Both the position numbers and the translations under genes were made by a program. Of a stretch of DNA of 64,000 nucleotides, positions 18,942-27,983 are shown in pieces (the first letter of the stretch is position 1; each line of letters begins with the position of its first letter). The notes beneath the pieces are model-generated. The model did no database searches, was not told where the DNA came from, and saw only the letters and a list, made by a program, of their open reading frames with translations. Source of the stretch: Burkholderiaceae bacterium (GTDB lineage Bacteria; Pseudomonadota; Gammaproteobacteria; Burkholderiales; Burkholderiaceae_C); contig CAJYPV010000028.1 in the NCBI GenBank assembly GCA_913776825.1, forward strand, positions 124,001-188,000. The letters are read 5' to 3'.

Positions 18942-19121
18942 GCCAGCGGGCGCGGCAGCTTAACGCACGGGCGCGGTTCGGACGGCGCTGCCCGTCGCTG
19001 GCGGGTTCGCTGGAGGGGGCGCCAAAGGATTCGCTGGAGTTATGGGAGCCGCCCGCCGTTTCATTGGCCGCTGCCGGCCGGAGTGCTTACGCTGCCGGGC
19101 AGTCGAGCAATGTGCCGTGGG

Positions 19122-20375
19122 ATGAAACAGCTTGTCGTGATCGGTGGGGGCGTGATTGGCGTCACCACTGCGTGGGCCTTGGCGGAGGCCGGCCATCGGG
19201 TGACCTTGGTCGAGCGCGAGCCTGCCCTGGCCGAAGGCGCCAGCCGGGCCAATGGCGGCCAGCTCAGCTATCGCTATGTGTCGCCACTGGCTGACGCCGG
19301 CGTGCCGATGAAGGCGCTGCGCTGGTTGATGGACCCGGACGGCCCGCTGCGCTTCAAGCCCGATGGCAGCTGGGCGCAATGGCGCTGGCTGGCCGCCTTC
19401 CTGGCGCATTGCCGCGCCGAGGTGAACCGCCAGACGACCGAACGCCTGCTCGCGCTCGGCGCCTACAGCCAGCGCTGTTTCGGTGAACTGCATCAGCGTG
19501 CCGAGCTGGATGCGGTGGCGCTGCGCACGCCCGGCAAGCTCGTGGTGTACCGGCGCCCTGGCGAATTCGAATCGGTGGCCCGACGCACGTTGACGGGCGG
19601 ACCGGAGCAGGCCTTGTCGCAGGCGGAGTGTCTGGCGCTGGAGCCGTCGCTTGCCGATGGCCGTGGCGGCGACTGGCTGGCCGGCGGCATCTTCACCGCC
19701 GGTGAGGCGGTGGCGGACTGCCACGCGCTGTGTCTGCAACTGGGCGATCGGCTGCGGGACCATCCCAATTTCGAGGGCTGGGTGCATGCCACGGCGCTGG
19801 ACTTCGTCTGCGACGGCGACCGCGTCACCGCGCTGCGCACCTCGCGCGGTGAACTGGGCGCGGCGGGCTTCGTTCTGGCCGCCGGGTTGCAGAGCGCCGC
19901 ACTCGCCGCGCCGCTGGGGCTGCGTCTGCCGCTGTATCCGCTGAAGGGCTACAGCCTGTCGGCGCCGATCGAGGCGCGCCACCGTCCGCCGCAGGTCAGC
20001 GTGACCGACTTCGAGCGCAAGACGCTGTACGCCCGCATCGGTGAACAGCTGCGGGTGGCGGCGATGGTGGATCTCGTCGGCGAAGACACCCGCCTGGATC
20101 CTCGCCGGCTGGCCGCCTTGCACCGCACCGTGCGCGCCACCTTTCCGAATGCCGCGGACTACGACCGCGCGCTGCCCTGGGCCGGATTGCGCCCGGCCAC
20201 GCCCAGCGGCGCGCCCATGCTCGGCGCCACCCCGCTGCGCGGCCTGTGGCTGAATGTGGGCCACGGCGCCCTGGGTTTCACCTTCTCCTTCGGGTCCGCC
20301 CGCATCCTGGCCGAGCTGATCTCCGACCGCGCCAGCCCGATCGATTTGACGGGCCTGCAACTGCGCGCGGCCTGA
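19122..20375 (+). CDS. dadA: D-amino acid dehydrogenase small subunit (DadA-type)
   Basis: A 417-residue FAD enzyme of the DAO family that oxidises D-amino acids, chiefly D-alanine, to keto acids, passing electrons to the respiratory chain. The FAD loop VVIGGGVIGVTTAWALAEAG begins at residue 4, followed by EGASRANGGQLSYRYVSPLA, and a C-terminal NVGHGALGFTFSFGSA completes the FAD site. This matches DadA closely in order and length. An ATG at 19110 is an alternative start. It lies 180 bases upstream of an LD-carboxypeptidase gene on the same strand, a pairing that fits use of D-alanine from murein. Confidence 0.88.
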   Translation: MKQLVVIGGGVIGVTTAWALAEAGHRVTLVEREPALAEGASRANGGQLSYRYVSPLADAGVPMKALRWLMDPDGPLRFKPDGSWAQWRWLAAFLAHCRAEVNRQTTERLLALGAYSQRCFGELHQRAELDAVALRTPGKLVVYRRPGEFESVARRTLTGGPEQALSQAECLALEPSLADGRGGDWLAGGIFTAGEAVADCHALCLQLGDRLRDHPNFEGWVHATALDFVCDGDRVTALRTSRGELGAAGFVLAAGLQSAALAAPLGLRLPLYPLKGYSLSAPIEARHRPPQVSVTDFERKTLYARIGEQLRVAAMVDLVGEDTRLDPRRLAALHRTVRATFPNAADYDRALPWAGLRPATPSGAPMLGATPLRGLWLNVGHGALGFTFSFGSARILAELISDRASPIDLTGLQLRAA

Positions 20376-20558
20376 GGGCGCAGCGATGATGCGGGCTCGG
20401 CCGTGTCGGGCAGCGGCGCGATCGCCCGTCCCGTCCGGCGGGCAGCCCGCGCGACCCATGCCCCTCCACGTGCCTGGCGTTCGACTCCATCCGTGCCGCT
20501 GGCACGGTCCGAGCCGCGCCGTGCTGATCCGACCGCTCTTCTGCTGAAGGCCCGCTCG

Positions 20559-21473
20559 ATGACCGATCTTCCATTCCTGATGCCGCCCCTGCCCGAACAC
20601 GCCTGCCTCGGCGTGATCGCTCCGGCGGGTCCGCCGCGTGAGGGCACCCTGGCGGCGGTGATGCCGATGATGGCGCGGCTGGGATTTCGGACCCGGCTGT
20701 TGCCCGGCTGCCAGGGGCCGGCGGCTTTGGGCCATCTGGCGGCCGATGACGCGCAGCGGCTGGCGGATCTGCAGGCGGCGTTCACCGATCCCGAGCTGGA
20801 CGCGGTCATCGCGCTGCGCGGCGGCTACGGCTGCATGCGGCTGCTGGACCGGATCGATCCCGACTTCTGGCGCGCCACCGACAAACCGCTGATCGGCTAC
20901 AGCGACCTGACCGCGCTGCATCTGCAGCGTCAGGCCGTGGGCCGGGCGGGCTGGCATGCGCCGATGCCGGCCTCCGACTGGCATCGCGCCGAGGCCGGTT
21001 GGGCGGATGCGCTGGCGCTGGCCGAGCGTCTGCGGGCCGGACTGCGGGTGGGCGAGGCGCTGGGGCCGGCGCTGGCGCCGCATCCGCTGAATCGGGGCAC
21101 GCAGACGGTCGAGGGCCGGCTGACCGGCGGCAACCTCGCGGTGCTGGTCGCGCTGATGGGCACGCCCTTCATGCCCGATCTGCGAGGCGCGATCCTGTTC
21201 CTGGAGGATGTGGGCGAGGATCCCTACAAGATCGACCGGCTGCTGTGCCAGTTGCGGCTGGGCGGTCAGTTGAGCGAATTGGCCGGCGTGCTGCTCGGCA
21301 GCTTCAGCGACGCCGAAGCGCCCGATGCGGTGCTGGCGGATTACCTCGACCCGCTCGGCGTGCCGGTGCTGGCCGGATGGCCCAGCGGCCATGCCACGCC
21401 GAACCGGCCGCTGCCGCTGGGGCTGCGGGTCCGGATGGACCCGCTGAGCCGTCAGCTGTGGGCGGTGGGCTGA
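20559..21473 (+). CDS. ldcA: Cytoplasmic LD-carboxypeptidase (S66 family, LdcA)
   Basis: Removes the terminal D-alanine from murein tetrapeptides, a key recycling step. From the ATG at 20559 the protein is 304 residues, close to bacterial LdcA. The S66 serine-glutamate-histidine triad is visible: S115 in GYSDLT, E216 in ILFLEDVGE and H278 in SGHATPNRPLPLG. No signal peptide precedes the N-terminal LGVIAPAGPP strand, so it acts in the cytoplasm. It follows dadA on the same strand. A second S66 gene with a Tat signal lies at 27984-29084. Confidence 0.92.
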   Translation: MTDLPFLMPPLPEHACLGVIAPAGPPREGTLAAVMPMMARLGFRTRLLPGCQGPAALGHLAADDAQRLADLQAAFTDPELDAVIALRGGYGCMRLLDRIDPDFWRATDKPLIGYSDLTALHLQRQAVGRAGWHAPMPASDWHRAEAGWADALALAERLRAGLRVGEALGPALAPHPLNRGTQTVEGRLTGGNLAVLVALMGTPFMPDLRGAILFLEDVGEDPYKIDRLLCQLRLGGQLSELAGVLLGSFSDAEAPDAVLADYLDPLGVPVLAGWPSGHATPNRPLPLGLRVRMDPLSRQLWAVG

Positions 21474-21557
21474 CGGCGGGCGCCTCCCGGCGTCCGTTGC
21501 CCATGGTCGCGGCCCACACGCGCCGCGGCGCGGCGGCGGGTGCGGCGGGTGCGGCGC

Positions 21558-24371
21558 TTACTTGAACTCGTACTTGACCGAGACCGCGAGCGTCCGACCG
21601 AACGGATCGGCCACCCGCGGATCCCAGCCCGCGCCGGCGACATCGTCCACGTCATGGTGGGTGAACGGCGGCTCGCGGTCGAACAGGTTGCGCACGCCCA
21701 CGGTGATCGTGGTGTTCTTGAAGCCGCTGTAGCTGCCGAACAGGTCGAAGGTGGTGAGGCTGGCCACCCGGGTGTTGGCGGTGGCCGGCAGCACGCCCTT
21801 GGCGCTCATGTCCTGGTCCTGATAGCCGGCCTTGTAGACCGTGCTGAAGGTGGCGCTCCACGCATCGCGCGACCAGGTCAGGTCGGCATTGAGCTTGTCG
21901 CGCAGGAACAGCGTGCGGGTGTTGAATTTCCCGACCAGGTCCACCTGCGGCTGACCGTAGAAGGCGCGTTCCTTCGCATTGAGCATGTGGGTGCCGTTGA
22001 CCGTCGCCAGCCAGGTGCCGGTGCTGTGCTTGAACTGCACGCTGCCGCCCCAGTCGATGCCGCTGGTGCTGCTGTCGGCGGCATTGATCCAGCCCGCCTG
22101 CACCACGCTGGCATTGCCATTGGCGTCGCGCACGATGCGATCGGAGAACAGCGCGTAGTTGTTCAGCACGTCGGAGACGGTCAGCTTGCGGATGCGCTGA
22201 TCGAGGTCGACGCGCCAGTAGTCGGCATAGAGGTTGGTGTTGGCGGTCGGCGAGACCACCACGCCAAAGGTGCCCTGCTTGGACTTCTCCGGCTTCAGGT
22301 TGGGATTGCCGCTGTCGGTGTAGTCCAGGCCGACGATCGAGCACTGGGTCGGATCGACCGGGCAGCGCACCGGATCGCTCCAGGTGGCGGTGTAGTCGCG
22401 CGGCGCGGTGTTGGGGCTGAGCTGCTGGAAGCTCGGCGCCTTGAAGCCGGTGTTGTAGGAGCCGCGGAACAGGATCATCTGCGCCGGCTGCCAGCGGAAG
22501 CCGATCTTCGGATTGGTCGTGCCGCCGATCTTGCTGTACTGGTCATGCCGCAGCGCCAGCTGCAGGTCGAAGCCCTGGAACACCGGCACCGCCAGCTCGC
22601 CATACACCGCGCCGATGTTGCGCGCCACGCGCGGCACGGCGGTGTTGCCGGGGCACAGCAGCACATCGGTGGCGCCGGTCGTCAGGCCGGAGATGCAGTT
22701 GAATCCCGCCGCATTGGGCGCGAATTCATAGGTCTCGCGACGCAGATCGAAGCCGGCGGCGAACTGCAGCATGCCGGCCGGCAGCTTGAACAGATCGCCG
22801 CTGATCGAGCCGTCGACCTGCTGCAGCGTGGTTTCGCCGCCTTGCAGACGGCCGCGGGCCTTCATCGATTCGATCAGCGCCTGCGCTTCCGGCGTCTGGG
22901 TCTGGCCAGGCGCCACCCAGGGATTGATCAGGCCCTTGCTCAGCGCATCCACCAGCGGTCGGGTGTAGGCATAGCCGTCGATCAGGTTGGAATAGCCCTT
23001 CGCACCGGCGATCGAGGCGCCGACCTTGTAGCTGTAGGCGCCGAGCTCGCCCTCCAGACCGACCAGCAGCCGGGAGTTTTCATCGACGTTCTCGATCACC
23101 CGGTTGCCGAAATCCTGCATGCGCCAGCGGTAGGCGATCGGCTTGGTCGGATCGAAGTCCGTCACGCCGTAGTTCTTCAGGTTCAGGTAGTACGGGCCGT
23201 TGACCGGATACAGCGTGCCGGAGGCCGCCGTGGTGCTGAACTGGCCGGGCGTGAGCTCCGATTTCACCCGGTTGCGCGACGCGGTGATCTCGAGGAAGGC
23301 TTCATGCTCGGGCGCCAGGCGGAAGGTGCTGCGGGCGACCAGGTTCTCGGCCTTCTTCGGCGCGGCCAGCATGAACTGGCTGCCGTAGTCGGTGTTGCAC
23401 AGGTAGCGGCCGCTGGCGAGGTTGGCGGCCTTGGTGGCGGGCGTGGCGCTCGCGGGGGTCCACAGGCCGGGCTGGAACTGCACGCCGTAGGGCACGCTGT
23501 CGCAGGCGCCCTGCAGGCTCAGCAGGTTGATGCGGGTGTACTTGATCGCATCGCCGCTGCCGGCCACCGCCGATCCCGCGCCCAGCGCGGTGCCGGTGCC
23601 CGAAATGATGTTGGCGAACGGGCTGCTCGAGGAGTTGGGCGACAACCCCAGCGCGGGCTGGAAGCCCTTGGCCCAGTCGCGGTCGCTGCCGCGCAGGATG
23701 TCGTTGTCGGTCAGGCTCAGGCTGACCATCATGTTGTAGCCGTCGCGCTCCAGCGAGCCCCAGCCTCCCGTGATCGAGGCCTTGCGCTGGGTGCCGCCGC
23801 CGGATTCGAACGGCGTCGAGTAGTCCATGCTCAGCGCGGCGCCCTGGTAATCCTTCTTCAGGATGAAGTTGATGACGCCGCCGATCGCATCGGTGCCGTA
23901 GATGGCCGAGGCGCCGTCCTTGAGGATTTCCACCCGCTGGATCGCCGCCATCGGAATGCTGTTGAGGTCGACCGCGCCGCCGCTCATGCCGGAGGTGGAC
24001 ACCCGTCGGCCATTGAGCAGCACCAGCGTGCTGCCGGGGCCGAGGCCGCGCAGGTTGGCATTGGCGGTGCCGCCGGTCAGGCGGTCGGTGTCGGCGCCGA
24101 AGACGTTGTTGTTGGAGATCGCGTTGTCCGCGCCGGTGCCGTTCACGCCCAGTTGGCGCAGCATCTGTTCGGCGCTGGTGATGCCCTTGCGGCTGAGCTC
24201 GCTGGCGGTGATGACCTGCACCGGCAGCGCGCCTTCGTCCTTGAGCCGCTTGATGCTGGACCCGGTGATTTCCACCCGCTCCATCTTCCGGACTTCTTCC
24301 TGTGCCCAGACGGCGGCATGCGCGCCCAGACCGACGACGATCAGACCGCGAGCGAGTTGATTGAGTTTCAA
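21558..24371 (-). CDS. TonB-dependent outer-membrane receptor, TTG start
   Basis: A 937-residue ligand-gated importer. The plug domain is clear (VEITGSSIKRL, TSAEQMLRQLG, NLRGLGPGSTLVLLNGRR, VEILKDGASAIYGTDAIGG), followed by a long beta barrel that ends in VKYEFK, with a terminal aromatic-rich strand. I place the start at a TTG (24369-24371): it has AAGGAG at the right spacing and gives a clean signal peptide, MKLNQLARGLIVVGLG then AVWAQ. The ATG at 24458 would put 29 unrelated residues ahead. Substrate is unknown; plugs of this type often serve peptides or glycans. It is divergent from the PBP4 gene and convergent with ldcA. Confidence 0.93.
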   Translation of the reverse strand: MKLNQLARGLIVVGLGAHAAVWAQEEVRKMERVEITGSSIKRLKDEGALPVQVITASELSRKGITSAEQMLRQLGVNGTGADNAISNNNVFGADTDRLTGGTANANLRGLGPGSTLVLLNGRRVSTSGMSGGAVDLNSIPMAAIQRVEILKDGASAIYGTDAIGGVINFILKKDYQGAALSMDYSTPFESGGGTQRKASITGGWGSLERDGYNMMVSLSLTDNDILRGSDRDWAKGFQPALGLSPNSSSSPFANIISGTGTALGAGSAVAGSGDAIKYTRINLLSLQGACDSVPYGVQFQPGLWTPASATPATKAANLASGRYLCNTDYGSQFMLAAPKKAENLVARSTFRLAPEHEAFLEITASRNRVKSELTPGQFSTTAASGTLYPVNGPYYLNLKNYGVTDFDPTKPIAYRWRMQDFGNRVIENVDENSRLLVGLEGELGAYSYKVGASIAGAKGYSNLIDGYAYTRPLVDALSKGLINPWVAPGQTQTPEAQALIESMKARGRLQGGETTLQQVDGSISGDLFKLPAGMLQFAAGFDLRRETYEFAPNAAGFNCISGLTTGATDVLLCPGNTAVPRVARNIGAVYGELAVPVFQGFDLQLALRHDQYSKIGGTTNPKIGFRWQPAQMILFRGSYNTGFKAPSFQQLSPNTAPRDYTATWSDPVRCPVDPTQCSIVGLDYTDSGNPNLKPEKSKQGTFGVVVSPTANTNLYADYWRVDLDQRIRKLTVSDVLNNYALFSDRIVRDANGNASVVQAGWINAADSSTSGIDWGGSVQFKHSTGTWLATVNGTHMLNAKERAFYGQPQVDLVGKFNTRTLFLRDKLNADLTWSRDAWSATFSTVYKAGYQDQDMSAKGVLPATANTRVASLTTFDLFGSYSGFKNTTITVGVRNLFDREPPFTHHDVDDVAGAGWDPRVADPFGRTLAVSVKYEFK

Positions 24372-24604
24372 GACTTTCTCCTTGAGAACAGACCAGCGCC
24401 CTGGATGCGCCGCCAACGACAGGATGGAGCGGCCCGACGCCGCCACCCGGTGATCCATGGGCCACCTCGGATCGGATGATCAAGCACGGCCACGCCGAGC
24501 TGTCATAGGACCGTCACGAGTTTGTTGCGCCGGTCCCGATGAATGCTTGTCGCGTGCGTATAACCGGACGGAATGTGAATGGGACGGGCCGGTACAGTGA
24601 GCCC

Positions 24605-26230
24605 ATGCGATTGTCTCTGCCGTTCCGTCGTCTCTCCGGTCTCCCTGGTCTCCACGGCGCACCCGCGTCGCGCAGTCGCGGTCAGGCGCAGCCGCGTCCC
24701 ACCCTGGCACCTGGCGCTGGCGCAGGCGCTGCGCGCGCATGGTGCTGGCTCGCGGCTGCTGCGTGGTTGAGCGGCTGCGCGACGCTGAGTTCGGACCTGC
24801 CGCCCCCGATGGATGCCGCCCTGCGCACCGCCGAGGTGCCGCACAGCGCGCTGTCGGTCGTGGCCTTTCCCATCGACGCGCCGCAGCGCGGCCTGCGGCT
24901 GAATGCGGACCGGCCGATGCCGCCGGCGTCGACGATGAAGCTGGTCACCGCCGCGGTCGCGCTGGACCGGCTGGGGCCGAACAGCCGAGGCAAGACCGAG
25001 CTGTTGGTGGCGCCCGATCCGGACAGTCCCGCCAGCCCGGATAGCCCTGAGAGCCCTGATCGCGTGAGCGGCCGCATCGGTGGCATTGGCACGTCGGTCG
25101 AGGCGCGCCTGAGCGGCCCGCTGTATCTCAAGGGCGGCGCCGATCTGGACCTCGACAGCGCGGCGCTGTGGCAGATGCTGCGGGAGCTGCGCGAACGCCA
25201 CGGCGTGCGGGATCTGGACGGCGGCATCGTCGTCGACCGCAGCTTGTTCCAGCCGGCGCGGCCGGACCTCGGGCTCGACCCCTTCGACGAGCAGCCGGAG
25301 TTCCCCTACAACGTCGTGCCGGACGCCTTGAACCTGGACGGCAGTCTGCTGGAGCTGACCTTGTGGTCGGACGATCGATCGGTGCAGGCCCGCGCGTTCC
25401 CCGCCATCGACGGCCTGGAGATCGACACCCGCGAGCTGGGCCTGAACGACAGCAGCTGCGCCGACTGGGACCGCGACTGGCGCACACCGCGTCAGACGCC
25501 GCGTGCCGAGGGCGGCCCGAGGGTGGTGTTGCAAGGCAGCTTTCCGCGCGGCTGCCAGGTGCGGCAACGGCTTCAACTGGTCGACCGCCAGCAGTTGACC
25601 GCGCAATCGCTGCGACAGCTGTGGACCCGCCTGGGCGGGACGATCGGCGGCGAGATCCGTGAGGGCCGCACGCCGCCAACCGCGCGGACGCTGGTCCAGC
25701 ATCAGGATCGGCCTCTCGCCGAAGCGCTGCGGCAGGTGTTGAAGCGTTCGGACAATCCCGGCTCGCGGCTGATCTTCGATCGGCTGGGGGCGGCGGTCGC
25801 GACCGAGGGCGAATCGACGCGCGCCGCCGCCGAGCGTCAGGTGCGTGGCTGGCTGACGGCGCAGGGTCTGTCCACCGACGGCCTCGTGCTGGAGAACGGC
25901 TCAGGCCTGTCGCGCACCGAGCGGATGACCGCCACGCAGTTGAGCGGTGTGCTGGCGGCCGCGCAGCGCGGCGCGCACGGTCCGGAACTGCTGGCCCTCC
26001 TGCCGGTGGCGGGTGTGGATGGCACCTTGTCCCGACGCTTCAAGGGCACCGCGGCGCAAGGCCGCGCCCGCATGAAGACCGGCACGCTGCGGGATGTGGT
26101 GGCCCTCGCCGGTTATGTGCCGGACGCCAGTGGTCGGCTGTGGGTGGTGGTGGCGATGGTTCAGGACGACCAGGCCTCACGCGCGCGACCGGCGATCGAT
26201 GCGCTGGTCGACTGGGTGGCGGCGCACTGA
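24605..26230 (+). CDS. dacB: PBP4-type D-Ala-D-Ala carboxypeptidase/endopeptidase, predicted lipoprotein
   Basis: A low-molecular-weight penicillin-binding protein (S13) that trims pentapeptides and cleaves crosslinks. The three active-site motifs are present: S109-T-M-K112, S382-D-N and K491-T-G, with the family ENGSGLSR block between the last two. The 541-residue length fits class C PBPs. The N-terminus is unusual: a long arginine-rich lead, then AAAWLSGC with a lipobox cysteine at 58, predicting a lipid anchor rather than a cleaved soluble form. A Pro/Asp/Ser-rich repeat (around 140-155) interrupts the N-terminal domain. Divergent from the TonB receptor. Confidence 0.92.
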   Translation: MRLSLPFRRLSGLPGLHGAPASRSRGQAQPRPTLAPGAGAGAARAWCWLAAAAWLSGCATLSSDLPPPMDAALRTAEVPHSALSVVAFPIDAPQRGLRLNADRPMPPASTMKLVTAAVALDRLGPNSRGKTELLVAPDPDSPASPDSPESPDRVSGRIGGIGTSVEARLSGPLYLKGGADLDLDSAALWQMLRELRERHGVRDLDGGIVVDRSLFQPARPDLGLDPFDEQPEFPYNVVPDALNLDGSLLELTLWSDDRSVQARAFPAIDGLEIDTRELGLNDSSCADWDRDWRTPRQTPRAEGGPRVVLQGSFPRGCQVRQRLQLVDRQQLTAQSLRQLWTRLGGTIGGEIREGRTPPTARTLVQHQDRPLAEALRQVLKRSDNPGSRLIFDRLGAAVATEGESTRAAAERQVRGWLTAQGLSTDGLVLENGSGLSRTERMTATQLSGVLAAAQRGAHGPELLALLPVAGVDGTLSRRFKGTAAQGRARMKTGTLRDVVALAGYVPDASGRLWVVVAMVQDDQASRARPAIDALVDWVAAH

Positions 26231-26321
26231 CGCCGGACGCGCCGACGCCGGCGGGCGTCGTGCGGCCCGATGCGCCATCAGCCGGCGACCGTGGCATGGA
26301 GCGCGAATGAACGCGCCCAGC

Positions 26322-27026
26322 TCACACCTGGCTGATCTGACGGCTGCCCGAGCGGGGCGGTGAGTCGGAGGTCGCCTCCTCGCCAGCCCTGGCTCCCGGG
26401 GCGAAGGTGACCGACTTGCTCATGGCCGATCGCTTGGGCGATGAGGCGGCTTGCATCTCCCGGTGGATCAAGCCGTCGAGTTGGCGCAGCAGATGCGCGC
26501 CCTCCTGGCTGTCACCGCACAGGTCCAGTTGCGCCATCAGCTCGTTGAATGGCTGAGCGCCTGGCCGCCGCGCAAAGGCGGCAAATTCACCGCTGTCTTG
26601 TCGGAGCTGCAGCGCATTGCGGCGCTCGAGGAATTGGGTCGGCCCGGCCGAGTGTCGCGCCGCTTCCTGCAGCAGACGTCGGTGGCCGTGCCGGATCGCC
26701 TCCATGCCGTCGATGGCACGTTTCGCCGCTTCCAGGTCGCCGTGTTGCGCCTGACGTGCGGCGGCCACGGCGCGCGACTTCAGGCGGTGATACCACCCGC
26801 AGGCTGCGGTGCAGAACGGCTGTCCGAATTGGCCGATGAAGCTCGTCCGGGCCAGCGTCAGATGGCTGGTCCAGACCGCAACCCACCCATCGGCGCGGTG
26901 GGAGGTGTCGACGCGCTCATTGCCGGTCGGCGCCATGGAGGGCAGGGTGGAGCCCTGCGGCGCCGCGATCGGGTGATAGGGCTGGGAGAGCGGGCCCGTG
27001 GTCTCACGGGGAACGTGGGGATACAT
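26322..27026 (-). CDS. Unknown protein, paralogue of the next gene upstream
   Basis: 234 residues from the ATG at 27026, which has a GAAGGA site upstream. Residues 1-50 are rich in Pro, Ser, Thr and Gly with no membrane segment; residues 60-190 are helical, with many Arg, Gln and Leu; the C-terminal 40 residues are Ser/Arg-rich. Residues 61-188 align without large gaps to residues 64-190 of the protein encoded at 27201-27902, sharing F, GQ, WYxRL, AR, FLxRRNA, LDxC and the final LDxLHR-like block. I recognise no family or function. Convergent with dacB. Confidence 0.7.
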   Translation of the reverse strand: MYPHVPRETTGPLSQPYHPIAAPQGSTLPSMAPTGNERVDTSHRADGWVAVWTSHLTLARTSFIGQFGQPFCTAACGWYHRLKSRAVAAARQAQHGDLEAAKRAIDGMEAIRHGHRRLLQEAARHSAGPTQFLERRNALQLRQDSGEFAAFARRPGAQPFNELMAQLDLCGDSQEGAHLLRQLDGLIHREMQAASSPKRSAMSKSVTFAPGARAGEEATSDSPPRSGSRQISQV

Positions 27027-27200
27027 ATGGCCGGTCCTTCGAAGTGATGGAACGGTCTCTGTGGCGCGAGCGGGTGGCTTGATTCGAGCCGTGGTTCCGG
27101 GTGCCCGAGCGTCGTCGCTGGCCCGTGGTCCGACGGCGCCCATCCTCGCCGAAGCCGCTCGTGCGCGCGCACGGCACGGCCCGCGGGCGCGACGCGGCCA

Positions 27201-27902
27201 TCAGTCCAGCTGGACGTCCGCCAGCGCATCCATCATGTCCTTCAAGCCGTTGTTCAAGGGTTGGGGCGAATGCCACCGGCCTGCCGCCATGGCCCGGTGG
27301 CAGGTGCGATGGCGACCCAGTGCGGCATTGCGATGGAGCGAATCCAGCTCGCCCAGATGCTGCAGGCCTTCATCGATGTCGGCACAGATGTCCAGCCGGA
27401 ATCGCACGTCACGAAAGCGATCGACGAACGGCTGGTGGTGGATGCAGTCGTTGTCCTGATCGTCGCCACGCCGATGGAAGGCATTGCGCTGCCGCAGGAA
27501 GGTCGTCGCCTCGGCAGGCCGGCTCTTGCCTTGGTTGATGATCGCCCGGTTGCCGTCGTAGATCGCGTCCAGACCCTCGAAGATCTCGCGCAGATACACC
27601 GGTTGGTCCGCTTCGAAGCGACGAGCCTCGCCCATCGTGATTCGAAGCAGGCGCGCATACCAGAGCCCCAATTCCTGGGCGAATTCCTGCCCATGGGTCT
27701 TGGCGAACACCGTGCGACACAGCCGCCCGCCATTCATCCACTGGGAATTGAACTTCGCGAACTGGCTCAGCGCATCGTCGACCTCATGGGCCGACATCTT
27801 CGCCTGGGTGCGCGGCCGGCATGACGCGACGATGGGGGTCTCGTCCGGTTGGTCGTAGATCGACAGGGCGCGCGAAGTCAGGGTGATGACGGTGGCGGGC
27901 AT
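27201..27902 (-). CDS. Unknown protein, paralogue of the next gene downstream
   Basis: 233 residues, starting at an ATG with a strong GAGGAGA site. No signal peptide or membrane segment. Conserved landmarks shared with the adjacent paralogue are GQEF (71-74), LWYARL (80-85), AR (93-94), GLDAI (110-114), FLRQRNA (135-141), PF (158-159), LDIC (170-173) and ELDSLHR (185-191). The paralogue match covers about 125 residues. The C-terminus ends in DALADVQLD. The gene precedes its paralogue by 175 bases on the same strand and follows the Tat LD-carboxypeptidase gene by 81 bases. Function unknown. Confidence 0.72.
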   Translation of the reverse strand: MPATVITLTSRALSIYDQPDETPIVASCRPRTQAKMSAHEVDDALSQFAKFNSQWMNGGRLCRTVFAKTHGQEFAQELGLWYARLLRITMGEARRFEADQPVYLREIFEGLDAIYDGNRAIINQGKSRPAEATTFLRQRNAFHRRGDDQDNDCIHHQPFVDRFRDVRFRLDICADIDEGLQHLGELDSLHRNAALGRHRTCHRAMAAGRWHSPQPLNNGLKDMMDALADVQLD

Positions 27903-27983
27903 GGCGGGGTCTCCTCATCGAAGGAAACCCGCTCTGTGCGACGCCGAACCAGTTGCATCCGAAAACCGGCGGCGGGCGCGCGC

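Noticed and set aside
21540-24479. 979-residue open frame antisense to the TonB receptor
   Set aside because: Composition is His/Arg/Gln/Ala-rich and typical of the complementary strand of a GC-rich gene; no motif or ribosome-binding site. The receptor frame has full family structure.
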